Numbered from the stretch's first letter, positions 28,182-37,343 are shown. The stretch: 43,794 bases of DNA from an uncultured Desulfobulbaceae bacterium (GCA_903887485.1 CAISPV010000034.1:1-43794), one strand, 5' to 3'. Notes: generated by a model from the sequence alone, not told the origin. A program made the numbers and translations.

Positions 28182-28985
28182 ATGTTTCACTGGCTCCGCG
28201 ATCATCGCCGTGACGAGGCGCGAAAACGCCTGTTCCCTCCCGAGTGGGAAACTTTTGCGCGTGCGAACGTGGCCCACTACTGCGTGCTCGATGATGCCGA
28301 GCGCGCCGAGTTGCGCGCGATGATGCAGGTCTTCCTGGAGGAAAAAAACTGGGAGGGGTGCGGCGGACTCGACCTCACCGATGAGATTCGTGTTACCATT
28401 GCGGCCCAGGCATGTCTGCTGCAACTGGGACTCCCCCACGACTACTATCGCAACGTGGAGTCGATTCTCGTCTACCCCTCCACCGTTGTCCCCCCCGAGC
28501 ACCACCCCGGCTTCTTCGAGCGCGTGGGCGGTCCGGTGGAGACCTCAGTTCCCCTCTTGGGTCAGGCCTTCAACCAAGGGGGGCCGGTGATCCTCGTGTG
28601 GGATGCCGTTCTTCACGGCGCGCGTCACCCCGAGCAAGGTCATAACGTGGTCTACCACGAGTTTGCCCACAAGCTCGACATGCTCGACGGAGCCGCCGAC
28701 GGCACCCCGCCCCTTGCCGACCACGATCAGTTCGCCGAATGGGTGGCCGTGTGCTCCCGCGAATTCCAGCGGCTGCGCCGCCTCGCCGAGAAGGGTCACA
28801 AAACTTTTCTCGATGCCTACGGTGCGAAGAACGAGGCCGAGTTCTTCGCCGTGGCCACTGAGACATTCTTCGACCGACCACTCGCTCTCCAGAGGCATGC
28901 CCCTGACCTCTACGGTGTCCTCAGCGCCTACTATCACCAGGATCCGGCAGGGCGCGTGAACCGCACCTGCCCTGTGGAAAAGTGA
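28182..28985 (+). CDS. mtfA: MtfA-like M90 zinc metallopeptidase
   Basis: M90 peptidases such as MtfA are zinc aminopeptidases; in E. coli MtfA binds the Mlc repressor and affects glucose uptake. The zinc motif HEFAH (residues 139-143) followed by KLDMLDG is intact, as are DEIRVTIAAQACLLQLG and SILVYPSTVV. Length of 267 residues matches E. coli MtfA (265). AAGGAGGG ends nine bases before ATG 28182, supporting that start over GTG 28173. Codon use is heavily GC-rich (GCC, CGC, CTC), more so than flanking genes, a hint of transfer, and it sits 32 bases after uppP. No Mlc homologue is in the window. Confidence 0.88.
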   Translation: MFHWLRDHRRDEARKRLFPPEWETFARANVAHYCVLDDAERAELRAMMQVFLEEKNWEGCGGLDLTDEIRVTIAAQACLLQLGLPHDYYRNVESILVYPSTVVPPEHHPGFFERVGGPVETSVPLLGQAFNQGGPVILVWDAVLHGARHPEQGHNVVYHEFAHKLDMLDGAADGTPPLADHDQFAEWVAVCSREFQRLRRLAEKGHKTFLDAYGAKNEAEFFAVATETFFDRPLALQRHAPDLYGVLSAYYHQDPAGRVNRTCPVEK

Positions 28986-29154
28986 GCGGGGTCCATGCGG
29001 TTGTTAATAGCTGCAGGGGCACGGTTTTTCAGCGCGGTCACAACCTGAATCTCTTCTGGCGATAGGCTTTTTTTGTTACTCGTTTCGAATCTGCTTCAGC
29101 GGCAATGCGTCTTTTTTGAGCCCAGTGTCACAGGGTTGGAGTGTGTCCGGGCAC

Positions 29155-30093
29155 TCAGTGAAGACTCGTATCGATCTGCCGCTGAAGTATAACCTGGTTC
29201 GCCTGCTCTTTTGTCTTGGAAGCGAGATAGTCATTCTTGTCCAGATCCAGAAGCTGCTTCCCGTAGCGGCTCGTAAGAGAGTACCACTCGTTGATTCTCA
29301 TGCTGAAACGGTTTTCTTCGGGAGAGCGCAACGTATTCATAAAGGACTGGATTGCGAAATAGAACCGGACCGCAGTGCGCTCGACCGCGCCGCGCGGTCC
29401 GCCGATATAGATGGGTTTGCTGTTTCTGTCTGTTCCGATCACCGTGAACCCTACCTTGCCCCGACCGAGCGTCGCAAAATAGATCTTTATCACAAGGCGA
29501 AGCGCAGTACTGTCGCTGTAGGCATAACTGACGTGCACAAAAGTCTTTCCACCGTCAAGGGGCAGGGCCTCGAACCTCATCCTGTGGTCCCGCGTGCCGT
29601 AAGGGCCGGCATCGGCATTGAGGATGATATCCAGATATTCCTGTTGCTGAACAACGTTCCGGTAATGGAACTTGACTTGACGCGTGTCTTCCGGAGGTTG
29701 GTAGGTTTTGTTGCCAAGGTAAAAGGTAAGCAGCCATGCGCCAGCCAGTTCCCTGTTGGTGCATGCCTTGATATTGGGATGGAGGGATACGATATCGCAC
29801 CAGTTTGCCGGAACCTTGAGCGCTGTGGTAACGCTGCTGAAGGGATAATCAAAGATCCCGTAGACATCCACATGCACTGTGTCGTCTCGTTCAAAAGACT
29901 CCACAACGAGAGGGGGGCCGAAACTGGTTGTCTCCAATCTGGCCATGTTCCGGTGATAGGTGTCGAGCAGAATTTCTGCGTTCTGGCGAGGACTTTCGAG
30001 AGCTGAAGCGGAACCGGCAGCAAGAATAATCGTAGCTGCGATCAACAACCGGAATAATTTGGGAAGATTTCTGATCTTATACATTTGATTCAC
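29155..30093 (-). CDS. Exported START-like protein of unknown function
   Basis: A 312-residue product with a signal peptide (about 1-32, ending SASALES) and no other membrane segment. The stretch VYGIFDYPFSSVTTALKV with PANWCDIVSLHPNIKAC recalls START/SRPBCC lipid-binding domains, where such a region follows the first helix; this is by eye and unproven. The paired Cys residues could form a disulphide in the periplasm. It begins 33 bases after the phospholipase D gene stop on the same strand, so the two probably form an operon acting on lipids outside the cytoplasm. The 165-base stretch between its end and mtfA shows no clear terminator. Confidence 0.6.
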   Translation of the reverse strand: MNQMYKIRNLPKLFRLLIAATIILAAGSASALESPRQNAEILLDTYHRNMARLETTSFGPPLVVESFERDDTVHVDVYGIFDYPFSSVTTALKVPANWCDIVSLHPNIKACTNRELAGAWLLTFYLGNKTYQPPEDTRQVKFHYRNVVQQQEYLDIILNADAGPYGTRDHRMRFEALPLDGGKTFVHVSYAYSDSTALRLVIKIYFATLGRGKVGFTVIGTDRNSKPIYIGGPRGAVERTAVRFYFAIQSFMNTLRSPEENRFSMRINEWYSLTSRYGKQLLDLDKNDYLASKTKEQANQVILQRQIDTSLH

Positions 30094-30126
30094 TGTTACT
30101 GTAATGAAGCCATTGTTGACGCAACG

Positions 30127-31518
30127 TTACAACCAGCGGACAAATAAATGCACAAACCATTCCCTGACCCTGGGCAACAAAGGTCTTTCCCTCCATTCAT
30201 CCCATTGAATCTGCCTGGAATCCGCAAGGTCCATGACAAACATCTTCTCCATTTCGATGGCAAATTCGTGACTGAGGATAACCGCATTCACCTCGTCATT
30301 TTTTAATAAACTCAAGAAATCTATGTTGGTTGAACCGACTGTTGACCAGACCTTGTCAATCACTGCGGTTTTCGCGTGCAGGAGAGCGGTGTTGCGCTCG
30401 TATACCTTCACTCCCGACTGCAAAAGCTCGGAATAATGATACCTCTGTGCATGCAATGCCAACTGAGAATCGGAAATTCCGGGGAGAATGATCTTAACGT
30501 CAACACCGCGCGCCGCAGCATCGGTCAGGGCCTTGACTATCTGATCGTCAGGAATGAAATAGGAATTCGTCATGTGAATCGAATGCTCGGCAAAGGAGAT
30601 GGCCGACACATAGACGATAAATGGGATCCTGTTGGTCTCTCCCGGGGTGCTGCCGACCACACGCACCAAGGAGTTACCCTCTTCTTTCAGGACTGGGAAA
30701 TAGTTCCGTTCGGAAAGTTTCGGTCCCTTCTGCTTCAGCCAGGTATCAAGAAAGAGCTTCTGGAATTCAGCCACGGTCGGGCCTTCAATTTGAACGTCTG
30801 TGTCACGCCAGTGAATGGGGGCCTTTTCGTTTTGTTTTTGTTTGAGAGGGTTGCTTGAATACACCTTGCTGATGTTGATGCCCCCGATAATGGCGACTTT
30901 GCCATCGACTATTAAAATCTTGCGGTGGTCCCGGTGGGTCAGGTCCCATTCCTCGCCGTCTTCCAGTGGATTGAGCGGATTGAATCCGACAATCTGAATT
31001 CCACCATCGCTCAGGTGCTGGAAAAAAGAAGCGGGAGTATTCATACTGCCGACGCTGTCATAAATGAGATTTACCTGGACGCCTTCCGCCTGTTTTTGCA
31101 GCAACAGCTCGGCAAATTTGCGGCCTGTTTCATCATCTTCAATGATAAAAGTTTCCAGGTTGATATGGTCTCTGGCCTTCTCTATCGCCTTGAACATTGC
31201 GGCATAGGCAGCCTGACCATCGGCGAGCAGAGTGACTTTGTTCCCCTTTGTCAGCGGGCTGTCGGTGATCGATTCTACCACGGCAGTGTGGTGTTCCAGA
31301 ATGTCCGTCTGATCGACAGATTTCTTCAGCCGTTCCATGATAGCCTTGCTTTTTTGGGGAGAGAGCAGCCCTTTGGACGAAAGGATTTGACGAGGTTTCT
31401 GGGCAGTCGGCGCCTCGTCAATCATTTCAGAGACGTTCGGCAAGGTCGCACATTCATTGCAGATGCTCAAAACGGATACAAGCAGACAGAACAGAAAGAA
31501 AGGTTTGGCGATTTTCAT
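30127..31518 (-). CDS. Phospholipase D family protein, cardiolipin synthase-like
   Basis: A 463-residue PLD-superfamily protein. Two HKD motifs are intact: HRKILIVDGKVAIIGGIN (about residue 220) and HAKTAVIDKVWSTVGSTN (about residue 390). Two-motif architecture with a hydrophobic N-terminus fits cardiolipin synthase B/C-type enzymes, which join phosphatidylglycerol with another phospholipid. I start at ATG 31518, giving a signal-like segment (KIAKPFFLFCLLVSVLSI); the upstream in-frame extension to 31626 is unlike the family, although no ribosome site is visible at 31518. No proper lipobox is present. It shares an operon with the START-like gene downstream. Confidence 0.85.
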   Translation of the reverse strand: MKIAKPFFLFCLLVSVLSICNECATLPNVSEMIDEAPTAQKPRQILSSKGLLSPQKSKAIMERLKKSVDQTDILEHHTAVVESITDSPLTKGNKVTLLADGQAAYAAMFKAIEKARDHINLETFIIEDDETGRKFAELLLQKQAEGVQVNLIYDSVGSMNTPASFFQHLSDGGIQIVGFNPLNPLEDGEEWDLTHRDHRKILIVDGKVAIIGGINISKVYSSNPLKQKQNEKAPIHWRDTDVQIEGPTVAEFQKLFLDTWLKQKGPKLSERNYFPVLKEEGNSLVRVVGSTPGETNRIPFIVYVSAISFAEHSIHMTNSYFIPDDQIVKALTDAAARGVDVKIILPGISDSQLALHAQRYHYSELLQSGVKVYERNTALLHAKTAVIDKVWSTVGSTNIDFLSLLKNDEVNAVILSHEFAIEMEKMFVMDLADSRQIQWDEWRERPLLPRVREWFVHLFVRWL

Positions 31519-31682
31519 ATATTTATTTTTTAACTGAATGCGTGACGATTTTTGAGACAAGGGGTCAGGGCGCCGGATTGTGGTGAAATTGCGTACCGGC
31601 CTTGTCTGTCTTGCTCTTGCTGCCATTCAGGATGGGGCTTATGGTTCCATCTCCCCTTTGCTCCGTGAAAATCAGGTGTTAT

Positions 31683-32336
31683 TCAGGAGTATCTCTGTCC
31701 GTCATACGTGGCTTTCAGTCCCTGCAGAAGGACAAAGCGTCCCAGGCATATCACCTTACAAGGGAATGAGGCTACAAATAAGGGGTTGTGGCAGAGTCCA
31801 CCGGAGAGGTAAACAGTTTCAGGGCTTCCCGCAAAGTTGTAGGCATTCAGGGCAATCCCTTTGACAAATTTGGCAACTGCCTCCGCCTCGCTTGTGCCGC
31901 CCACTACCGCATCAAAGATATGACTCATCCCAAGAACCCCGCAGGTCACTGAAAACGAGCTGTCAGGGACCTGCATGGTGCTGAAGTCAAGGTTGTAGTA
32001 CCTTTCCAGAAGTTCAATGGTAAAGCCCATGGAGGCGCCACATTCCGTGTTCCAACCCATGTTTTTTATCTTGCCCTGATCGGAACGGATGAATTTGATA
32101 TCCCGGCTGCCGCAATCGAGCAGGGTGTAACTGGCGGCCTCGATCAGGGCGCTGCCGCCCCTGGCCAGGGCGGTGAGTTCATTGATATAATGGGTGGCAT
32201 GCCGCTTGCCGTTATGGCCCGTGGCGAGATCAACCTTCAGCTCCTGGTCTATTTCCTTGGTGGGGATGAGCAGAGGAGTAACGGTAGTCGTGTCCCAAAG
32301 CTTGCAGTATGAGGTTCCGAAGTCAGCAAGCAGCAT
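31683..32336 (-). CDS. BcrAD/BadFG/HgdC-type Fe-S ATPase (small activase)
   Basis: A 217-residue ASKHA ATPase of the family that activates 2-hydroxyacyl-CoA dehydratases and benzoyl-CoA reductases by ATP-driven electron transfer. Phosphate-1 loop LLADFGTSYCKLWD begins the protein, LLDCGSRDIKFI is the phosphate-2 segment, and VYLSGGLCHNP the adenosine motif. Both cysteines expected to hold the shared [4Fe-4S] cluster of the dimer are present, in NTECGASMGF and TCGVLGMSH. It is shorter than the usual 255-270. ATG 32336 starts one base after the upstream stop; a 161-residue in-frame extension is not protein-like. Its target is unknown; no dehydratase subunits are nearby. Confidence 0.85.
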   Translation of the reverse strand: MLLADFGTSYCKLWDTTTVTPLLIPTKEIDQELKVDLATGHNGKRHATHYINELTALARGGSALIEAASYTLLDCGSRDIKFIRSDQGKIKNMGWNTECGASMGFTIELLERYYNLDFSTMQVPDSSFSVTCGVLGMSHIFDAVVGGTSEAEAVAKFVKGIALNAYNFAGSPETVYLSGGLCHNPLFVASFPCKVICLGRFVLLQGLKATYDGQRYS

Positions 32337-32337
32337 C

Positions 32338-33165
32338 TTAAAAGGTCGGCAGGCCGGAGGAAAGGAGACAGAATTCCGGCTTTTGCATTCCGGACGCTGG
32401 GTTTTGCGGGGTCGAAAGTTCCAGAAAGGCCTGGATCTTTGCCTTGGCGCTGTTACCGGCGGTGACATCGCAGTCCACATAGAGTCCATGCGGGTGCTTG
32501 CCGGCCAGGTGTCTGGCCAGCGCGGTTTTGGCGCAGAAGGACTGGGCAAAAAAGACCGTGGGGATATCCGGGTTGACCAGCTCCTCCAGTTGCTGATTGT
32601 CAGGGGTCTTGTTCTCCATACAGCGGGTCCAGCCATAGACATGGGTGGTCTCCGGGAAGAGGCTGAGTAGGGAAAAATCACGGGGCGGCACACCCCAGAA
32701 TCCGGCGGTGGGGACGCAGGCAGGCAGATTCGGGTAGGGCCTGGCCGATTGCACGGATCTGGTGATGGCGCTGAGTTTGTCAAGAAGAGGCATCCTTGCA
32801 GTGCAGAGTGGCGTGCCAAAATCGATTTGGTCCTGATTTCTGGTCTTGATCACCGTGGTCCCGGGAAGGATATCCGCAAGGATGGTGGCGGTATGCAGGG
32901 CGCAGTCGCATTTTCCCGGACCGACGTCAATATAGATAGAATCGAGCTGCAGGCTGAGGGCGTTGACAACCGCAGTGCGCAGGATGGCGCAAAAGACCCG
33001 GGGCAGAAAGGATGAGGCCAGCTCAATATTCGTTTTAACAAGAGGTTCGTCCAGGTCAAAGATCGTATCGCCATTCGCTTCGAGGTCTTTGATGATTGCC
33101 AGCGGTGGGATGCCGATAATGCCAATTCGTTTGCCGATCTGTGTTTTCTGCGGGCAATTGCTCAT
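32338..33165 (-). CDS. Unrecognised Cys-containing partner of the activase
   Basis: A 275-residue protein I cannot assign. It starts MSNCPQKTQIGKRIGIIGIP, has an alpha/beta pattern and cysteines in GKCDCAL, TARMPLL-preceding PLC, NLPAC, WTRCM, QSFCAKTALARHLAG and VDCDV. Several could ligate an Fe-S cluster. The C-terminal part resembles a thioredoxin-like or CoA-dehydratase-like fold only in outline. It begins seven bases after lptG and ends one base before the activase, so translation is surely coupled to the latter. I infer that it is the protein the activase works on. The start at ATG 33165 avoids a long extension over lptG. Confidence 0.7.
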   Translation of the reverse strand: MSNCPQKTQIGKRIGIIGIPPLAIIKDLEANGDTIFDLDEPLVKTNIELASSFLPRVFCAILRTAVVNALSLQLDSIYIDVGPGKCDCALHTATILADILPGTTVIKTRNQDQIDFGTPLCTARMPLLDKLSAITRSVQSARPYPNLPACVPTAGFWGVPPRDFSLLSLFPETTHVYGWTRCMENKTPDNQQLEELVNPDIPTVFFAQSFCAKTALARHLAGKHPHGLYVDCDVTAGNSAKAKIQAFLELSTPQNPASGMQKPEFCLLSSGLPTF

Positions 33166-33172
33166 GTCGGGA

Positions 33173-34255
33173 TCAGTTATTCTGTTTGTGCAGGAGAAAA
33201 AGTCCGGCGCCGCCAAAAAGAAGATGGACAATGACCGCCGCCAGCAAGGGATTGATGTAATCGGCCCGGGCCAGCGATTGTAAGGCTCCCCAGAGGCCCC
33301 AGGCAACAAAGGCCAGTCCGCAGCTTGCGGGAATGGCAATGGAGAGATCGCGCCCCCATTTTTGATAGGAGATGAGGAGCACCGGCAGACCAAGCAGCAG
33401 CAGGGGCAGGCCGAGCAGGGTATAGGAAATGCGGCTGTAAAAGTCTGCCCATGCCTTGACCTTATCTTCCTGCATTCGTTGCTTGTGGATTCGTTGATAG
33501 AGGGCGGTGATCGAAAGTTCAGAGGCCTCATATTCCGGGACAAAAAAATCAGCGGGAGTCTCGGTCAGGGAAATTTTTTTCTCGGTAAAGAGGGTGGTCT
33601 GGTAGGAATTTCCCTCGGTGCGAACCTGGGTCTGGCCGTTATGGAGGACCCATTGCTGATCTTTCCATTCGGCAGATTCGGCGCTGATTAAGGTGTTCAG
33701 GCCGTATGGTTCCGTCCAGCTTGAGTAGGAAAAGTTGAGAAAGACAGACTGGCGTGGATTGGGTCTGGCAAAGGAGTAGAAGCCCTCATGGCCTTTGTAG
33801 TAGTAGCGGCCGTTGCGGAAAATCCCCAATGGAACCATGCCTTTTACATTTTCGTACCAGATCGTATTGGTGCTGGAAATGGTTGCCGGCAACACCCATT
33901 GGGCCATGATGAGAAAAAGCAGGGTGCAGAGCATCCCTCCGGTGAGCACCGGCTTGATAATGGCACGGAGGGGGATGCCGCCGGCCTTGAGAGCGGTCAA
34001 TTCATGGTGATGATTGAGCAGGCCTATGGTAATAACCCCTGAGAGCAGGATGAGCACCGGGCCCAGTTGATCAATGATAAAGGGGATGCTGAGGAGGAAA
34101 AATTGAAAGACCAGGCTCAACGGCTTGCCGGCCTCCATGAATTTGTCTATCTTCTCAAAAAAATCGATAAGGATATAGATGGCGGCAAAGCCTGCGGCAA
34201 CGGTGCTAAAGATTCTGATAAACTGGGTCAGTATGTAGCGGTTTAATAACAACAA
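33173..34255 (-). CDS. lptG: LPS export permease LptG
   Basis: LptG pairs with LptF as the membrane half of the LptB2FG transporter that drives lipopolysaccharide from the inner membrane to the cell surface. Six membrane helices (three at each end, about 10-110 and 270-355) flank a periplasmic beta-jellyroll (about 125-255). N-terminal MLLLNRYILTQFIRIFSTV and ALKAGGIPLRAIIKPVL match the YjgP/YjgQ family; 360 residues is standard. LptF is not in the window. It leads the operon with the unknown Cys protein and activase, an unusual neighbourhood for an Lpt gene. Confidence 0.93.
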   Translation of the reverse strand: MLLLNRYILTQFIRIFSTVAAGFAAIYILIDFFEKIDKFMEAGKPLSLVFQFFLLSIPFIIDQLGPVLILLSGVITIGLLNHHHELTALKAGGIPLRAIIKPVLTGGMLCTLLFLIMAQWVLPATISSTNTIWYENVKGMVPLGIFRNGRYYYKGHEGFYSFARPNPRQSVFLNFSYSSWTEPYGLNTLISAESAEWKDQQWVLHNGQTQVRTEGNSYQTTLFTEKKISLTETPADFFVPEYEASELSITALYQRIHKQRMQEDKVKAWADFYSRISYTLLGLPLLLLGLPVLLISYQKWGRDLSIAIPASCGLAFVAWGLWGALQSLARADYINPLLAAVIVHLLFGGAGLFLLHKQNN

Positions 34256-34399
34256 GATCAGATCCTATTTTGCCAGATATCCATTATATAATACTCTCTT
34301 CTTTGTTGATATTAGGTACCATCATCCAGGGTTCTCGTCAAGGAGAAGGCAGGGATTGACCTGTGAGTTTTTAGCAATAAGAGAAAGAAGGAAAACAGT

Positions 34400-36040
34400 A
34401 TGCCCACAAGACAAATGACCTCCTTTGTGCTTCCTGTCCCGGTGACGGCGGAGAAGCCCAGTCTCCAGGATAATACGGCTGATCTTGATCGTCTGCGCCA
34501 TGCCCTCAGGGGGCGACTGCCCGATGCGCGGCCGCTGGAAATCCCCTTTGCCAGGATTGTGCCATTGTGCAGGCGTTTTCGTCAGGCGGGATTCTCCGGG
34601 GTCGCTTTGGTCAACGATCTCCCGGATAGATGGGTGCTGGCCGATTTTTTGCCTGAATGGCCAGCTCAGCTTCCAGCCATGGCCCTGGATCTGGGTACCA
34701 CCCATCTGGAAGCGACCCTGGTGGATCTGTTGACCGGTCAGGTTCTTTTTGCCGCCGGGTGCGAAAACAGCCAGATTGAGTATGGGGCCGATATCCTCAG
34801 CCGTATCCATCAGGCCACCAGCGTCAGGAGGCAGGTGCACGAGGTGGTGGATCCCTCCTTCATCGATCCTGGCCTTGCCGTCCTGCGGCACAGTATCGTT
34901 GCCTGTATCAATGGTCTGATAGCTGAACTTGCCTCCGGCAGCGGGGTGGCGGCCTCCGATATCCGGGCCTTGTCCGTATCCGGCAATACCACCATGGCCC
35001 ATCTTCTTCTGGGCCTTGATCCTTTTCATATCTGCCGGGAGCCCTATATCCCCATGGTCAATGTCGTGGAGCCCATGGAGGGACGGGAACTTGGGCTGAT
35101 CCTGCACGAGGCCGCTCCGGTGTGGATTATGCCTTCCATTGGCAGCTATTTTGGCGGTGATTTGATCTCCGGGATTCTGGCCTCGGGCCTGGCGGCAACT
35201 GAGCAGACCCGGATGCTGATTGACGTGGGCACCAATGCCGAGGTGGTGCTGGGAAATCGCGATTGGCTGATTGCCTGTGCCGGGGCGGCCGGTCCGGCGC
35301 TTGAAGGCGGGGTGGCCCGGATGGGGATGCGGGCCGCGCCTGGGGCCATTGATTTTGTTGCTCTTGATCCTGAAACCTATGTCCTGGAGGTGCGAACCAT
35401 TGGCGGCGCCCCGGCGCTTGGCCTCTGCGGCTCCGGCCTGATTGATCTCGTAGCCTCGCTTTATCTAGCCAGGATCATTGATATCCGGGGGAAATTCAGG
35501 GACCCGGATCAGGAAAGCGATCCGGGGCGGGCGGCCTTCATGCGGGAGCGGCTTGTGGTGCGCGATGGCCAGCGGGCCTTTGTCGTGGTGACGGCCTCCG
35601 AGGCTGGTGCGGATGACGAGGTGCTACTGGAGCAGATTGATCTGGATGCCATGATTCGCTCCAAGGCCGCCATGTATGCGGTCCTGGCCACTCTGGTAGG
35701 TCAGGTGGGTCTGGCTTTCTCTGATTTAACCGAGATCTGTGTGGCCGGCGCCTTCGGCAATCATATTAATCCCCAGCGGGCCATAACCCTGGGGATGCTT
35801 CCGGATCTCGATCTGTCGGTCTATCGGGCCATTGGCAACAGTTCGCTCCAGGGGGCCGAGCAGGTATTGCTGTCGCGCTCAGCCCGACAGGAGTGTCTGG
35901 ATATTGTCTCGAAAATCACCTATGTCGAGTTGAATGTGAACCAGGACTTCATGATCCGCTTTTCCGGAGCCCGCTTTATTCCTCATACTGATCCCTCACT
36001 TTTCCCTTCTGTTCCGGTGTTTGCGGAAGAAAAAGGGTAG
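34400..36040 (+). CDS. RACo-like corrinoid-activating ATPase (DUF4445), no ferredoxin domain
   Basis: A 546-residue protein of the RACo family, ATP-dependent activators that reduce cobalt in corrinoid proteins. The ASKHA-type core starts at MALDLGTTHLEATLVDLLTG (about residue 94); SVSGNTTMAHLLLGLDP, MPSIGSYFGGDLISGI, MLIDVGTNAEVVLGN, CAGAAGPALEGGVARMGM and VAGAFGNHINP are the conserved blocks. The usual N-terminal [2Fe-2S] ferredoxin domain with four Cys is missing. Only the linker-like domain (about 1-90) remains, so electrons must come from another protein. AAGGAA lies upstream. It is divergent from lptG across a 144-base gap containing TATAAT at 34287-34292. No corrinoid methyltransferase is adjacent. 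Confidence 0.87.
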   Translation: MPTRQMTSFVLPVPVTAEKPSLQDNTADLDRLRHALRGRLPDARPLEIPFARIVPLCRRFRQAGFSGVALVNDLPDRWVLADFLPEWPAQLPAMALDLGTTHLEATLVDLLTGQVLFAAGCENSQIEYGADILSRIHQATSVRRQVHEVVDPSFIDPGLAVLRHSIVACINGLIAELASGSGVAASDIRALSVSGNTTMAHLLLGLDPFHICREPYIPMVNVVEPMEGRELGLILHEAAPVWIMPSIGSYFGGDLISGILASGLAATEQTRMLIDVGTNAEVVLGNRDWLIACAGAAGPALEGGVARMGMRAAPGAIDFVALDPETYVLEVRTIGGAPALGLCGSGLIDLVASLYLARIIDIRGKFRDPDQESDPGRAAFMRERLVVRDGQRAFVVVTASEAGADDEVLLEQIDLDAMIRSKAAMYAVLATLVGQVGLAFSDLTEICVAGAFGNHINPQRAITLGMLPDLDLSVYRAIGNSSLQGAEQVLLSRSARQECLDIVSKITYVELNVNQDFMIRFSGARFIPHTDPSLFPSVPVFAEEKG

Positions 36041-36287
36041 TAGTAATAAGGCTCGGTGCCCAGGGTTGCGAGGTTGGACGCGTGTGCCGGACTTGCGTTC
36101 CTGCTTGGCGATATGCTATAGTTCTAAATGCATCTGTTGCTTTTTATCCGAGTGACATTGGAAGGTAAGCGAGGTGAAACCAAGACTCCGGCCATGTTTT
36201 GTGACGGCTCCCAATGACAGTAGGATGGATTGAATGACTTATAACCTGCATGAAAAATCACAGTCTCCAGAGGCTGGATATATATAA

Positions 36288-37310
36288 ATGGCGATAAAAC
36301 AAAAAAATGGTGCCTCTGTTTCTGCGGTGAGCATCTGTCACCGAACAGCCAAAGAACGTTTACAGGGATTCTGGAATGTTTTTGGAAAAGAGGATGATGT
36401 CCTTATCTGTATTAATGCCGATCCCGATGCCCTGGCCTGTGCCATGGCGATTAAACAGTTGCTCCGTTACCGGGTGAAAACAGTTGTGATCGCCCATCCC
36501 AATGAGATCCGGCGTCTGAATAATATCGCCATGGTGCAACGGTTGAAGATCCCTCTGGAGCGGTGGAACAATATCAAACTCGATGCCTTCAGTAAAAAGG
36601 TGCTGGTTGATTCGCAACCGGCGCATCTCCCCTGCTTTGAGAAGCTCAAATTTGATGCCGTGATTGATCATCATCCTTTTGCCGGCGAGTGTCAGGCTGG
36701 TTTTGTTGATATCCGTCCCGATTACGGCGCGGCCTCTTCCATGCTGGTGGAGTATCTGCGGGCGGCCGGCATCAAACCCACTGTGGCCACGGCCACCGCT
36801 CTTTTTTACGGGATCAAGGTCGATACCCGAAACTTTGAGAAACAATCCCGTCTCTCTGATGGGATCTCGTTTCGTTATCTCTTTACCCTGGCCAATCGTG
36901 ACCTGGTCAGAAAAATAGAGCTTACTGATCTTCGGCGCTCTGAACTTAAATACTTTTTTGCCGGTCTGGCAGAGCTGAAATATTCAAAACGGCGCTTATA
37001 TACCCATGTCGGCAAGGTTCGCAGTCCTGATGTCCTGGTGATGATTGCTGATTTTCTCAATCATGTTGATGAGGTGGACTGGGTTTTTGTCTCGGGAATC
37101 CATGGTGAGCGCCTGATTGTGATCTTTCGTTGTGACGGCTATCGAAAAAATGCGGGAAAACTGGCCACGCGTATCTTTGGCACATTGGGGTCAGCAGGCG
37201 GGCATAAAGAGGCGGCTCGGGCAGAGGTCCCATTGAAGAATCTGGCGATAGAAGACCAGGAGTTTACCTCTCTGACCCTCAAGCGCTTGACCACTCGTCA
37301 TATGAAGTAG
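36288..37310 (+). CDS. DHH-family phosphoesterase (NrnA-like)
   Basis: A 340-residue DHH-DHHA1 protein. Motif I NADPDAL, motif II VDSQP, motif III DHHPFAG, motif IV VDTRNF, and the C-terminal GGHKEAAR of DHHA1 are all present, so the two-metal site should be active. The set resembles NrnA-type oligoribonuclease/pAp phosphatase and exopolyphosphatase relatives that clear nanoRNA or cyclic dinucleotide products. Which substrate is used cannot be told. The start ATG 36288 follows no clear ribosome site. It is 247 bases after the RACo-like gene and 33 before the first GlgC-like gene. No promoter is clear in the gap. Confidence 0.88.
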   Translation: MAIKQKNGASVSAVSICHRTAKERLQGFWNVFGKEDDVLICINADPDALACAMAIKQLLRYRVKTVVIAHPNEIRRLNNIAMVQRLKIPLERWNNIKLDAFSKKVLVDSQPAHLPCFEKLKFDAVIDHHPFAGECQAGFVDIRPDYGAASSMLVEYLRAAGIKPTVATATALFYGIKVDTRNFEKQSRLSDGISFRYLFTLANRDLVRKIELTDLRRSELKYFFAGLAELKYSKRRLYTHVGKVRSPDVLVMIADFLNHVDEVDWVFVSGIHGERLIVIFRCDGYRKNAGKLATRIFGTLGSAGGHKEAARAEVPLKNLAIEDQEFTSLTLKRLTTRHMK

Positions 37311-37343
37311 ATCGTAAATGCTTCTTTTTCTCAGGGGATACCT

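Noticed and set aside
32337-32819. N-terminal extension of the BcrAD-type ATPase frame
   Set aside because: The extension is Pro/Arg/Ser-rich shadow sequence over the coupled upstream gene; the ATPase motif begins right at ATG 32336.
33166-33543. Long N-terminal extension of the unknown Cys protein
   Set aside because: It overlaps the lptG C-terminus in another frame and is low in protein-like character; ATG 33165 lies seven bases after the lptG stop.
34287-34292. TATAAT in the lptG/RACo-like divergent gap as a promoter
   Set aside because: No -35 element at 16-18 bases on either strand, so I do not list it as a promoter.
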